This document shows, piece after piece, positions 12,761 through 22,747 of a stretch of DNA of 64,000 nucleotides. The DNA is taken from positions 40,377-104,376 of the forward strand of contig CACAAX010000001.1 of assembly GCA_902530595.1 (NCBI GenBank), given 5' to 3'. The notes beneath the pieces are model-generated. The model worked only from the letters and a program-made list of their open reading frames with translations. It was not told where the DNA came from and made no database searches. The translations under genes and the position numbers were made by a program. The stretch's first letter is position 1, and each line of letters begins with the position of its first letter. This DNA is from an uncultured Alphaproteobacteria bacterium (GTDB taxonomy: Bacteria; Pseudomonadota; Alphaproteobacteria; Rhodobacterales; Rhodobacteraceae).

Positions 12761-14035
12761 ATGGATAATGCAATGCCTGAAGTAAAAGCAAAAAATATTT
12801 ATGAAGTGGGTGAGATACCCCAACTAGGTCAAGTTCCAGAAAAAATGTATGCATGGGCTATAAGACGAGAAAGACATGGTGTTCCAGAAAAAAGTTTCCA
12901 AATTGAACAGGTAGATACCCCCAAGGTTGATAGTAATGAGGTGTTAGTTTTCGTTATGGCTGCTGGTGTAAATTATAATGGAATTTGGGCTGGTCTAGGC
13001 GAACCTATTTCTCCCTTTGATGTTCATAAAGCTGATTATCATATTGCTGGTTCAGATGCATCTGGAATAGTTTGGGCGGTGGGTGAAAAAGTAAACCGCT
13101 GGAAGGTTGGCGATGAAGTGGTAATTCATTGCAATCAAGATGATGGAGATGATGAGCAATGCAATGGTGGTGACCCTATGTATTCTCCAAGTCAACGCAT
13201 TTGGGGATATGAAACACCTGATGGATCATTTAGTCAATTTACAGCTGTACAATCGCAACAACTCATGTCACGGCCCAAACATCTAACTTGGGAGGAAGCG
13301 GCATGTTATACTTTAACCCTTGCCACTGCGTATAGAATGCTTTTTGGTCATGCGCCACATGAGTTGAGGCCAGGTCAAAATGTATTGGTTTGGGGGGCGT
13401 CTGGAGGGTTAGGCTCATATGCAATTCAATTGATAAACACTGCGGGCGCTAATGCAATAGGGGTTATATCCGACGAAGATAAAAGAGACTTTGTATTGGG
13501 TTTAGGCGCAAAAGGAGTGATTAACAGAAAAGATTTTAATTGTTGGGGTCAAATGCCGACTGTTAATAGCGCAGAATTCCGTACGTGGATGGGAGAAGCC
13601 AGAAAGTTTGGGAAAGCAATTTGGGATATTCTCGGTAAAGGTGTTAATGTTGATATGGTTTTTGAACATCCTGGAGAAAGTACGTTCCCAGTATCTGTCT
13701 TTGTTGTAAAAAAAGGGGGTATAGTTGTGATATGTGCCGGAACCACGGGTTATAATCTTACTTTTGACGCAAGATATTTGTGGATGAATCAAAAAAGAGT
13801 TCAGGGTAGCCATTTTGCCAATCTTTTTCAAGCAAGTGCAGCTAATCAACTGATGTTAGATAGGCGTATAGACCCCTGTATGTCGGAAGTATTTCCTTGG
13901 CATAAGATACCAAGTGCGCACACCAAAATGATGGATAATCTTCATAAACCGGGAAATATGGCTGTTTTGGTTGGTGCTCCAAAAACAGGTTTGAGGACAA
14001 TCGAGGATGCTAGGCACGCTAGCATTAGCATTTAG
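12761..14035 (+). CDS. ccr: Crotonyl-CoA carboxylase/reductase
   Basis: MYAWAIRRERHGVPEKSFQIEQVDTP..., HIAGSDASGIVWAVGEKVNRWKVGDEVV; characteristic Ccr sequence, ecm neighbour. Confidence 0.93.
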   Translation: MDNAMPEVKAKNIYEVGEIPQLGQVPEKMYAWAIRRERHGVPEKSFQIEQVDTPKVDSNEVLVFVMAAGVNYNGIWAGLGEPISPFDVHKADYHIAGSDASGIVWAVGEKVNRWKVGDEVVIHCNQDDGDDEQCNGGDPMYSPSQRIWGYETPDGSFSQFTAVQSQQLMSRPKHLTWEEAACYTLTLATAYRMLFGHAPHELRPGQNVLVWGASGGLGSYAIQLINTAGANAIGVISDEDKRDFVLGLGAKGVINRKDFNCWGQMPTVNSAEFRTWMGEARKFGKAIWDILGKGVNVDMVFEHPGESTFPVSVFVVKKGGIVVICAGTTGYNLTFDARYLWMNQKRVQGSHFANLFQASAANQLMLDRRIDPCMSEVFPWHKIPSAHTKMMDNLHKPGNMAVLVGAPKTGLRTIEDARHASISI

Positions 14036-14040
14036 TAAAA

Positions 14041-14790
14041 CTACCTGTACAACCAACGAAATATCTGAGCTGCGGAAAACCCTAGAAATAGAGCGATTAT
14101 TACTGAAAATAATCCGTAAAAAACTGGATTATTCTTTGAATTCGATGACAAAAACTCTTGTACACCGACTTTTGACACTTTGACGCTTTGCTCAGACTTA
14201 CTTAGCTCGATTCCTTGCTGATCGATTAATGTCATTTTAATTTTATATTTGCCTGGATGAATTTTTTTGGGAAGGGTCACTTTGTATGAGAACAATTTTT
14301 TATCGATTATATTTATTTTTTCTTCGAAAATACTCAACTTACCAAGCTTTTTCTTTAATCTAGTAAGCTCATGGTAATATTGCTCCACTCCATTGTCATC
14401 TTCTGGTGTAGAGTTTGTTTCTAGAAAGTCATAAAAAATGGATTTCAATTTCTGGTATTCGATTTCTTTCAAAATCGGATGTTCAGGATTGGAAATACTT
14501 ATTTTGTAAAAACTTGGTATATCTTGAAACTGCGCAATTTTCTTGTTAACCCAAATCCCCCAGATTTGAACTTTTTTTGTGATATCGACTGATGTTGAAG
14601 GACCAATAACTTCGACTAATAAGGATGTGTTATCATTTTCCGGTGAAAGCGCCCCAAAAACTAAAAGACTTGTTCCATCAAATCGTGTGGACAATTCGAT
14701 ATCAGTCTTATCGATATCAGAAATTACTGCGCCCAAAGAGAATGAAGACATTGAAAATATAAAAATAACACTAAAGATGAGCGCTCTCAT
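14041..14790 (-). CDS. TIGR02186-like membrane-anchored protein of unknown function
   Basis: N-terminal signal peptide, C-terminal TM (FYGLFSVIIALFLGFSAAQIFRWLYR); 4-nt overlap with the TauE/SafE gene, an association typical of the family. Confidence 0.65.
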   Translation of the reverse strand: MRALIFSVIFIFSMSSFSLGAVISDIDKTDIELSTRFDGTSLLVFGALSPENDNTSLLVEVIGPSTSVDITKKVQIWGIWVNKKIAQFQDIPSFYKISISNPEHPILKEIEYQKLKSIFYDFLETNSTPEDDNGVEQYYHELTRLKKKLGKLSIFEEKINIIDKKLFSYKVTLPKKIHPGKYKIKMTLIDQQGIELSKSEQSVKVSKVGVQEFLSSNSKNNPVFYGLFSVIIALFLGFSAAQIFRWLYR

Positions 14791-15707
14791 GACTCATTAC
14801 TATACGTTATTGAAAATAAATCGTTAGGCGTCATCATTAAATCTAAGGCAAGCTTTAGACAGACCAAAAGAACAATTATTGCTAAAAGAATTCTAATTTC
14901 TTCAGCCTTCAGTTTAACCGTAACTCTTGCTCCAAGTTGTGCGCCTAAAACGCCTCCAACAATCAAAATCAAAGCAAGTAAAAGATCGACAGTTTTATTC
15001 TGCGTAGCGTGCATGAAGGTGGTAAAGGCTGTTATGAAAGTTATCTGATAGAGTGAAGTGCCGATTACTACTTTAGTGGGCATACCTAAAATGTAAATCA
15101 TTGCAGGTATCAGTATGAAACCTCCGCCTACGCCCATTATCGATGCTAAAATACCTATAATAAAACCGATAACAACAGGAGGGATTGCACTAATGTATAA
15201 GTTGGAACTTTTAAATCTGGTCTTAAATGGTAGCCCATGAATCCAGTTATGCTTTTTCTTATGATTGAAAGTGTTTACAGACTTTCGACTTCTTTGAATC
15301 GTAGATAAGCTCTCAAGAAACATAAGAGTTCCTATGCTACCAAGAAATAAAATGTAGCAAAGAGAAACAAACAAGTCTATTTGCCCATAACTTTTGACTA
15401 TTCTAAAAACTTCAACACCGACCGCGGAACCAAGTAGGCCACCGACGACTAGAATATTTCCCATCTTGAAATCTACCGCTCTTCTTTTTAGATGCGCTAA
15501 GACACCAGAAAAAGAAGATGCTGCTATTTGGTTCGCTTCGGTTGCAACAGCAACGGCGGCGGGAATTCCAAGGAATATTAAGAGTGGGGTCATAAGAAAT
15601 CCCCCTCCAATGCCAAAAACACCGGATAGAAAACCTACGGCTGCGCCAAGTATAAGAAGAACAAACAAATCTACAGGCACATCAGCTATTGGTAGAAAAA
15701 TCTGCAT
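14787..15707 (-). CDS. TauE/SafE family sulfite/sulfonate exporter-like permease
   Basis: GAAVGFLSGVFGIGGGFLMTPLLIFLGIP and LASIMGVGGGFILIPAMIYILGMP repeats. Confidence 0.9.
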   Translation of the reverse strand: MQIFLPIADVPVDLFVLLILGAAVGFLSGVFGIGGGFLMTPLLIFLGIPAAVAVATEANQIAASSFSGVLAHLKRRAVDFKMGNILVVGGLLGSAVGVEVFRIVKSYGQIDLFVSLCYILFLGSIGTLMFLESLSTIQRSRKSVNTFNHKKKHNWIHGLPFKTRFKSSNLYISAIPPVVIGFIIGILASIMGVGGGFILIPAMIYILGMPTKVVIGTSLYQITFITAFTTFMHATQNKTVDLLLALILIVGGVLGAQLGARVTVKLKAEEIRILLAIIVLLVCLKLALDLMMTPNDLFSITYSNES

Positions 15708-15858
15708 TAGAATAACTTTTTCAGCTTATCAGTTTGATGGTAGTTTTATTTAACATTTATGGTTTAAAACTTTAAGTTAATGGTATACCGTGAGAGTGTT
15801 ATATTATAGTTATAATACAAGTCATTACTTTTTTTAAAAAATTATTAGGGAGAATTAG

Positions 15859-16857
15859 ATGCGTAAATTTATTCAGCTATTTACTGTAGCGATTATCGCG
15901 TTCTCTGCCTCTATACTTTCTGCAGATATAAAGCCTGCAGTAATATATGATATGGGTGGAAAATTTGATAAATCGTTTAATGAAAGCGTTTACAACGGAG
16001 CTCAACGTTTCACAAAAGAAACCGGTATCAAAGTTATGGAGTTTGAGGTTACGAATGAAGCTCAGCGTGAGCAGGGAATGCGAAAAATGGCACAGAGAGG
16101 AGCGAACGTTATTGTTTGCGTTGGTTTTGCACAAGCTGATGCTTGTGATAAAGTTGCAAAAGAGTTTCCAAATACAAAGTTTTCGATCATCGATGTTGGT
16201 TGGTTAGACAACGCTAATATGCGCCAATACGTTTTTAAGGAACATGAAGGATCCTTTTTGGTCGGTGCATTAGCTGCTATGGCTTCTAAAACTGGTAAAG
16301 TTGGTTTCGTAGGAGGAATGGACATTCCTTTGATTAGAAAGTTTGCCTGTGGATATGTTCAGGGAGCAAAGGCGGTTAATTCAAAGGTAGAAGTATATCA
16401 AAATATGACGGGAACAACGCCTGCGGCATGGAATGATCCAGCAAAGGGATCAGAGCTTGCAAAATCCCAATTTGATCGTGGAGCCGATGTCGTTTACGCA
16501 GCTGCTGGAGGTACTGGAGCGGGAGTATATCAAGCCGCCGCAGACTCAGGCAAACTGGCAATAGGTGTTGATAGTAATCAAAACTACATGCATCCAGGTA
16601 CCATGCTAACTTCAATGCTTAAAAGGGTTGATTTAGCCACTTATGAAACCTTCATGGACGTTAAGTCAGGCAACTTCACGAGTGGAGTCAAAGTACTAGG
16701 ACTAGCTGAAGATGGAGTTGGTTGGGCATTTGATGAATATAACAAGCCCCTTATCACTGATGTAATGAAGTCAACAATAAACGGTTTGTCAGACAAAGTT
16801 AAGAGTGGATCGATAAAAGTTCACGACTATATGAGCGATAATAACTGCCCATCATAG
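15859..16857 (+). CDS. BMP family substrate-binding protein (probable nucleoside ABC transporter)
   Basis: Signal peptide; PAVIYDMGGKFDKSFNESVYNGAQRF; adjacent to matching ATPase and two permeases. Confidence 0.92.
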   Translation: MRKFIQLFTVAIIAFSASILSADIKPAVIYDMGGKFDKSFNESVYNGAQRFTKETGIKVMEFEVTNEAQREQGMRKMAQRGANVIVCVGFAQADACDKVAKEFPNTKFSIIDVGWLDNANMRQYVFKEHEGSFLVGALAAMASKTGKVGFVGGMDIPLIRKFACGYVQGAKAVNSKVEVYQNMTGTTPAAWNDPAKGSELAKSQFDRGADVVYAAAGGTGAGVYQAAADSGKLAIGVDSNQNYMHPGTMLTSMLKRVDLATYETFMDVKSGNFTSGVKVLGLAEDGVGWAFDEYNKPLITDVMKSTINGLSDKVKSGSIKVHDYMSDNNCPS

Positions 16858-16869
16858 AATTAACTTCTA

Positions 16870-18447
16870 ATGAAAAATATTGAAAACAAGGAAGGCAGTG
16901 AGACAATCGAATCATTGCCTTCCTCCACTAAATTAGCAATTGAGCTAAAAAATATTACTAAAAGGTTTGGTCATGTTGTAGCTAACAGTGACGTAAACCT
17001 TAAAGTCAGCACAGGTACTATCCATGGAATAGTTGGAGAGAACGGTGCTGGCAAATCAACTTTAATGAATATTTTATTCGGCTTGTATAAGCCGGACAGT
17101 GGAATGATTTTTTTAAATGGTCAAGCAGTTGACGTGAACTCTCCAGAAAAATCTATAGCTCTAGGAATTGGTATGGTGCATCAGCATTTCATGTTGGTTC
17201 CGACCTTTACTGTTTTAGAGAATGCAATGCTTGGTAATGAAGGAAGCATGTTTTTGCAAAGTGGGGAGGAGTTTGCTCTTGATAGATTGAGAGGTTTATC
17301 AGAAAATTATGGGCTTGATGTTGACTTTGAAGCGATAATATCAGAAACCCCGGTCGGAATGCAACAGCGGGTAGAAATTTTAAAAGCTCTCAACAGAGGA
17401 GCTAAAATTCTAATTTTAGACGAGCCAACAGGTGTCCTAACTCCGCAAGAGACTATTGGTTTATTTGATATTCTGAGATCTTTAAGGGAACAAGGGGTCA
17501 CCATAGTTTTGATAACACATAAACTTAAAGAGATCATGAGTATTACTGATACAGTATCGGTGATGCGAGGCGGAAAGGTTGTCGCAAATTTTTCTACAGA
17601 AAAAACATCACCTGAAGAGTTGGCTGAAAATATGGTTGGCAGAAAAGTGCTGTTATCAATTAAAAAGCCTACTTTAAAGGTAGGGAACCCAGTTCTTGAG
17701 GTAAAAAACGTTAGCCATGAAAGCAAAGATGGTGTCAATGTGCTGAAAGATATTTCATTCGATTTAAGGCAAGGAGAGATATTAGGAATTGCAGGAGTAG
17801 CTGGCAATGGACAATCGGAACTTTTGGATATTCTTTCGGGTATAGAGACTCTTCAGAGAGGGCAAATTACCGTTAATGATAAAACAATCCTGCCATACCA
17901 AGATTGGAATTCAAAAAAGGCAAGAGAGTTTGGCGTTGCTCATGTGCCCGAGGATAGACACAAAAGAGGTTTGGTATTACCTTTTTATAATTATGAAAAT
18001 AGCATATTGGGTTACCATCGGAATGAGGAGTATTCTAGTGGTTTTCTGATGGATAAAAGGAAAATATTTAATTTTGTGGATGACCTTGTTGAAAATTTTG
18101 ATGTAAGACCTAGAAGCTCTTCAATCTCTTCAAGCAAGTTATCTGGTGGAAATCAGCAAAAGTTGGTCTTGGCAAGAGAGATAGAAAGTAATCCAAAAAT
18201 CCTTTTAGTTGGCCAACCTACTAGAGGAGTGGATATAGGAGCAATTGAAAGAATATATGAAGATTTAATGAAGTTGAAAAGTAAAGGTACAGCTATCTTA
18301 CTTGTTTCAGTTGAGCTAGACGAAATTATGTCTTTATCTGATAGAATTATAGTTATGAACCAAGGCAGTATCGTCGGAGAAACTAATAGTTCCGATGCAA
18401 CTGAGTTAGACCTTGGAAAAATGATGTCAGGTCTCGAAAAAGTTTAA
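16870..18447 (+). CDS. ABC transporter ATP-binding protein, two ATPase domains (sugar/nucleoside type)
   Basis: GIVGENGAGKSTLMNILFGLYKPDSG; second domain LSGGNQQKLVLAREIESNPKILLVGQPTRGVDIGA. Confidence 0.95.
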   Translation: MKNIENKEGSETIESLPSSTKLAIELKNITKRFGHVVANSDVNLKVSTGTIHGIVGENGAGKSTLMNILFGLYKPDSGMIFLNGQAVDVNSPEKSIALGIGMVHQHFMLVPTFTVLENAMLGNEGSMFLQSGEEFALDRLRGLSENYGLDVDFEAIISETPVGMQQRVEILKALNRGAKILILDEPTGVLTPQETIGLFDILRSLREQGVTIVLITHKLKEIMSITDTVSVMRGGKVVANFSTEKTSPEELAENMVGRKVLLSIKKPTLKVGNPVLEVKNVSHESKDGVNVLKDISFDLRQGEILGIAGVAGNGQSELLDILSGIETLQRGQITVNDKTILPYQDWNSKKAREFGVAHVPEDRHKRGLVLPFYNYENSILGYHRNEEYSSGFLMDKRKIFNFVDDLVENFDVRPRSSSISSSKLSGGNQQKLVLAREIESNPKILLVGQPTRGVDIGAIERIYEDLMKLKSKGTAILLVSVELDEIMSLSDRIIVMNQGSIVGETNSSDATELDLGKMMSGLEKV

Positions 18448-18456
18448 GAGGTTAGA

Positions 18457-19569
18457 ATGAGTGATAGTAATATTATTCCTAAATGGCTCTCGGTAGGCTT
18501 AATACCACTGATGAATTTGTTTCTAGCTTTTTGTGTGTCTGGATTATTTATTTTGTTTATTGGAGAAAATCCTTTTAGAGCAATTTCTGTCATGATAAAA
18601 GGCGCTTTCTATTACCCTGGGGCAATAGGGTACACGCTTTATTATACAACTAACTTTATATTCACCGGACTTGCAGTTGCTCTAGCATTTCATGCTCGGC
18701 TCTTCAATATCGGTGGTGAAGGACAGGCATATGTAGGTGGACTTGGGGTGGGTCTAGTATGCTTGGTTTTTGATCAGCATGTTGTCGGTTTTTTAGTTAC
18801 GATATTAGCTATTTTGGGATCAGTTATTTTTGGGGCTATTTGGGGTATAATTCCAGGATACCTTCAAGCGAAAAGAGGTAGTCATATTGTGATAACAACA
18901 ATTATGTTCAACTTTATCGCAGCAGCACTGATGGTGTATTTGTTGGTTAATGTAATAATAGAACCTGGACAGATGTCTCCTGAGACAAGAGACTTTGCAT
19001 CAGGTGTGGGGTTGGTGCAAATACACATATTGGCAAAATATCTGGGATTAGATATAGCTATGTCCCCCTTAAATCTCTCTTTTATAGTCGCTCTAACTGT
19101 CTCGGTTGGTTTTTGGTTTTTAGTATGGAGAACAAAGTTTGGTTATGAGGCGAGATCTCTTGGTCACTCGGAAACAGCAGCCATATATGCTGGTATTAAA
19201 GTATCATCTACAATTATAATTGTCATGGCTATTTCTGGAGGTCTTGCTGGTCTGGTTGCAATTAATGAACTGTTGGGAGTGCACAATAAGCTGCTTTTGG
19301 GTTTTACGGCGGGATATGGCTTTACTGGTATAGCAGTTGCCTTGATGGGAAGAAATCATCCTTTTGGTATATTTCTGGCCAGTCTTTTATTCGGAGCTTT
19401 GTACCAAGGTGGAACGGAATTAGACTTTGAGTTTTCATCAATAACAAGGGAAATGGTTTTGCTTATTCAAGGTTTAATAATACTTTTTTCTGGAGCGTTA
19501 GCTTATATGTTAAACCCTTTAGTGGAGAGAGCTTACCTAAAGTATTACGGGAATTATAGTAGTGCCTGA
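18457..19569 (+). CDS. ABC transporter permease (nucleoside type)
   Basis: Multi-TM; FNIGGEGQAYVGGLGVGL motif; cluster position. Confidence 0.93.
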   Translation: MSDSNIIPKWLSVGLIPLMNLFLAFCVSGLFILFIGENPFRAISVMIKGAFYYPGAIGYTLYYTTNFIFTGLAVALAFHARLFNIGGEGQAYVGGLGVGLVCLVFDQHVVGFLVTILAILGSVIFGAIWGIIPGYLQAKRGSHIVITTIMFNFIAAALMVYLLVNVIIEPGQMSPETRDFASGVGLVQIHILAKYLGLDIAMSPLNLSFIVALTVSVGFWFLVWRTKFGYEARSLGHSETAAIYAGIKVSSTIIIVMAISGGLAGLVAINELLGVHNKLLLGFTAGYGFTGIAVALMGRNHPFGIFLASLLFGALYQGGTELDFEFSSITREMVLLIQGLIILFSGALAYMLNPLVERAYLKYYGNYSSA

Positions 19570-20536
19570 AAGTTTTCAACTTATAATCTCCTTGCTTGAC
19601 TCCACTATTAGGATTGCAACACCACTAATATTTTGTGCGATGGCGGGTATTTTTTCTGAGAGAAGTGGTATCATAGATATTGGATTAGAGGGCAAGATGC
19701 TGCTATCTGCTTTTGTAGCTGCAACAGCGACATTCTTGACTGGGTCGCCAATTTTAGGATTATTTGCTGCTATTTTAGCTTCATGTGGTGCGTCTTTTAT
19801 ACATGGGTTCGCTTGTATTACAAATAGAGGTGACCAAGTCATAAGTGGTTTAGCTATAAATATTCTAGCATCAGGCTTGACAATAACCTTAGGAATAGCT
19901 CTGTTCTCTAGAGGTGGTCAAACGCCGCCTTTAGCATCAGAACAAAGATTTATGCCTATTGAGTTTCCTTTTCTTGATGAGATGAGTTATGTTCCAGTTT
20001 TGGGGGATCTATTTGTTGAAGTAATTTCAGGCCATAATATTCTAGTTTACCTTTCAGTTTTAGCCGTTTTTTTCACTTACTATGTAATTTTTAAAACTAG
20101 GTTTGGTCTTCGACTAAGGGCTGTAGGGGAGAAACCCGAAGCAGTTGATACTGCAGGGATTTCAGTAATTAAACTGCGATATCAATCTATTTTAATTGCC
20201 GGAATGTTATGCGGACTTGCAGGAGCTTATTTATCGATTGCTCATGGTGCGGGATTTGGAAGAGAGATGTCTGCCGGTAAAGGTTATATCGCGTTAGCAG
20301 CAATGATTTTTGGTAAATGGAACCCAATTCCAACTTTATTTGCGTGCCTTTTGTTCGGATTTTTAGAGGCATTAGGGGTAAGGCTAGAGGGAGTCGAGTT
20401 AATGTGGATTGGGGAAGTTCCAGTGCAAGTAATGCAGGCATTACCTTATGTTCTCACTGTAGTCTTGTTGGCTGGTTTTATTGGAAAAGCAAGGGCACCA
20501 GGAGCCATAGGCGTTCCCTATAGCAAAGAGGGTTAA
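19562..20536 (+). CDS. ABC transporter permease (nucleoside type)
   Basis: SGIIDIGLEGKMLLSAFVAA, multi-TM; overlaps upstream permease gene. Confidence 0.93.
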   Translation: MPESFQLIISLLDSTIRIATPLIFCAMAGIFSERSGIIDIGLEGKMLLSAFVAATATFLTGSPILGLFAAILASCGASFIHGFACITNRGDQVISGLAINILASGLTITLGIALFSRGGQTPPLASEQRFMPIEFPFLDEMSYVPVLGDLFVEVISGHNILVYLSVLAVFFTYYVIFKTRFGLRLRAVGEKPEAVDTAGISVIKLRYQSILIAGMLCGLAGAYLSIAHGAGFGREMSAGKGYIALAAMIFGKWNPIPTLFACLLFGFLEALGVRLEGVELMWIGEVPVQVMQALPYVLTVVLLAGFIGKARAPGAIGVPYSKEG

Positions 20537-20952
20537 GTTTTTAAATTCAGTTTCATTATTATTGCATCCTCTCGTATACCTGAAATGTTTCTGTAATAAT
20601 TTTTTCGAAATCCGTATTCTATAAAATTTAACGAAAGATACATATTTTTTGCTGGGATGTTATTAATTCCTACTTCAAGAATTATAAAGTCGGCTGCATA
20701 ATATTTGGAAAAGCTTATAATACTCTTAAGTAACTTTTTCCCTAATCCTCTACCTCGGAAACTTTCTGCAACGCCAATAAAGTATATCTCTACCTCGCGA
20801 TCGGTAAGACCTAGTATAGCTATGGCATTTTGCTCTTTTTCGATCTTGATATTTTTAGACTTCTGAAATTGTTTGAAATCTTCCAAAGAGAACTGAATTG
20901 ACTCTATGTCTACACATTTCTTATAGAGATTAAAATATTCCTCAGCTGACAT
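20533..20952 (-). CDS. rimI: GNAT acetyltransferase, RimI-like
   Basis: VAESFRGRGLGKKLLKSIISF; EVGINNIPAKNMYLSLNFIEYGFRKNYY; adjacent to tsaB. Confidence 0.82.
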   Translation of the reverse strand: MSAEEYFNLYKKCVDIESIQFSLEDFKQFQKSKNIKIEKEQNAIAILGLTDREVEIYFIGVAESFRGRGLGKKLLKSIISFSKYYAADFIILEVGINNIPAKNMYLSLNFIEYGFRKNYYRNISGIREDAIIMKLNLKT

Positions 20953-21597
20953 CTAATGGTTTATCGAGTATTTTCGGTCCTTTATATTTGGCGAATAAAG
21001 ACTGACCAGGTGATATGTATAAAGGCTTTGGTAAAAATTTTTCGGAACTTACCACTTTTCTTGAGAAATTAAGTAAATCTCGGATAGATATCTCATTTTG
21101 TTCGATAAATTTTCTTAGTTTAATACTTTTTGCTATTTCCTCCGCTTTATATCCAACAACTACTAAGTCAGAGTGATCGTCGAAGGTTTTAATATCTTCT
21201 ATTTCTGAAGAGGATATAAAAATAGGCTCTTCATCTTTCAATATGCACCAGTAAATTTTATTACCTCTATATTTTAGGGAAATTAAAGCGGACTTATAGA
21301 TTTTTGATAGAGCTTGAAACTTGTTTACACCTATTAGTTGAATAGGTAAGGAACAACAGACACCCTTCATAGCAGATATTGATGCCCTAATCCCGTTAAA
21401 ATTTCCAGGCCCAGTACAGACCACAATTCTTTTAATTTCATGTATCTTTAAATTATTTTTATTTAAAAAATCTGAGAGAAAAAAAAAATTTTATCAAAAT
21501 CTGGTTGGTCTACATTTTTATAGTCAGAAAACACATTACGAATATCAAGCCCAAATTTTATATCTGAGGTAGTAAGGTCTACGGCGAGCGTGTTCAT
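20942..21597 (-). pseudogene. tsaB: tRNA threonylcarbamoyladenosine biosynthesis protein TsaB, apparent frameshift at 10-nt A/T homopolymer (about 21479-21488)
   Basis: N-terminal part from ATG 21597 reads MNTLAVDLTTSDIKFGLDIRNVFSDYKNVDQPDFDKIFF..., which goes out of frame at T10; the downstream frame (ORF 20942..21424) carries VCTGPGNFNGIRASISAMKG. Adding 1 nt (or removing 2) in the run joins both halves. Confidence 0.8.
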
Positions 21598-21608
21598 GGC
21601 CTTATTTC

Positions 21609-22166
21609 TCAAGCTACAGGTCTAACTTCGGTCACTTCAGGAATATAATGCTTAAGTAGATTTTCAATGCCCATTTTTAATGTCATCGTTGAAGAAGGAC
21701 ATCCAGCGCAAGCCCCTTGCATATGCAAGTAGACTATTCCTTCCTGGAAACTCTGAAAAGTTATATCTCCGCCATCTTGAGCAACTGCCGGTCTAACCCT
21801 AGTATCTAAAAGGTCTGTTATTTTTTTTACTATTTCAATGTCAGGTCCATCATGAATTTTGTGCATTGAGTCTCTAGACTCTTCTTTTAATATTTCCTCA
21901 CCAGATTGTAAAAAGTCCATAATCGTCCCCAGCAAAGCTGGCTTTATATGCTCCCATAAGAAATCTTCCCTCTTAGTAATTGTAATAAAGTCGCTGCCCA
22001 GAAAGACACCAACTACACCTTCTACGCCAAACAGCTTTTTCGCTAAAGGTGAACTCTCAATATTATCACCCTCATTAAAGTTGGCGGTACCTGTGCCCAA
22101 AACGGTTTGACCAGGTAAGAACTTTAGCGTTGCCGGGTTGGGTGTCTCTTCTGTTTGGATGAACAT
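21609..22166 (-). CDS. NifU-family Fe-S scaffold protein (Nfu N-terminal + NifU C-terminal CxxC)
   Basis: MFIQTEETPNPATLKFLPGQ; MQGACAGCPSSTMTLKMGIENLLKHYIPEV. Confidence 0.95.
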   Translation of the reverse strand: MFIQTEETPNPATLKFLPGQTVLGTGTANFNEGDNIESSPLAKKLFGVEGVVGVFLGSDFITITKREDFLWEHIKPALLGTIMDFLQSGEEILKEESRDSMHKIHDGPDIEIVKKITDLLDTRVRPAVAQDGGDITFQSFQEGIVYLHMQGACAGCPSSTMTLKMGIENLLKHYIPEVTEVRPVA

Positions 22167-22227
22167 TATCTTTCTCCAGTAGTTATGTTTTTAATTTAGA
22201 TAGTCACCATTCTAGCATTTTTCAAGG

Positions 22228-22686
22228 TTAAGATACAGCTTCAATTCTTTCCTTTGTCATTGAGCCTGGAACGATAGTAACAGGTATAGGCAAGTTTCCT
22301 CCGTCTCGTGAAACTAATTGGCTAATTAATGGCCCAGGACCTTCACTCGAATTGTTTGCTCCTAAAACAAGTACCCCAACTTCCTTATCTTCCGAAATTT
22401 GATTAAGTACCTCAGTAGCTTTTTCTCCTTCTCGAATAACTAATTCAGCTTCAAGCTTTAGCTCGTCTTTCATCCAGTTTGAATATATTTGAAAATTTTC
22501 TTCAATCGTTTCTCTTGCTTCTTCTCTCATTTTTTCGGCAACGCCAAGCCAGTGTGTTTGATCTTGAGGTGTGATAATCGCCAGCACTTCAACACCACCA
22601 CCAGTTTTAGCGGCTCTAGTCGCCGCATAGTGAAGCGCATTTAAGAACTCGGGACTATTATCCATTATGACTAAAAATTTTCTCAC
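22228..22686 (-). CDS. Universal stress protein family
   Basis: MRKFLVIMDNSPEFLNALHYAATRA...VLVLGANNSSEGPGPL...PVTIVPG. Confidence 0.88.
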   Translation of the reverse strand: MRKFLVIMDNSPEFLNALHYAATRAAKTGGGVEVLAIITPQDQTHWLGVAEKMREEARETIEENFQIYSNWMKDELKLEAELVIREGEKATEVLNQISEDKEVGVLVLGANNSSEGPGPLISQLVSRDGGNLPIPVTIVPGSMTKERIEAVS

Positions 22687-22747
22687 AATTCCCCTATAAA
22701 AAAATTGCTATCCATAGTAACCTAAAAATCTAAGAAACATTAGATTT

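Noticed and set aside
15708-15858. 5' leader of the BMP/nucleoside ABC operon considered for a purine riboswitch or CtrA boxes (several TTAA words)
   Set aside because: No recognisable riboswitch core; TTAA spacings are 9-10 rather than 7 nt, so not a CtrA site.
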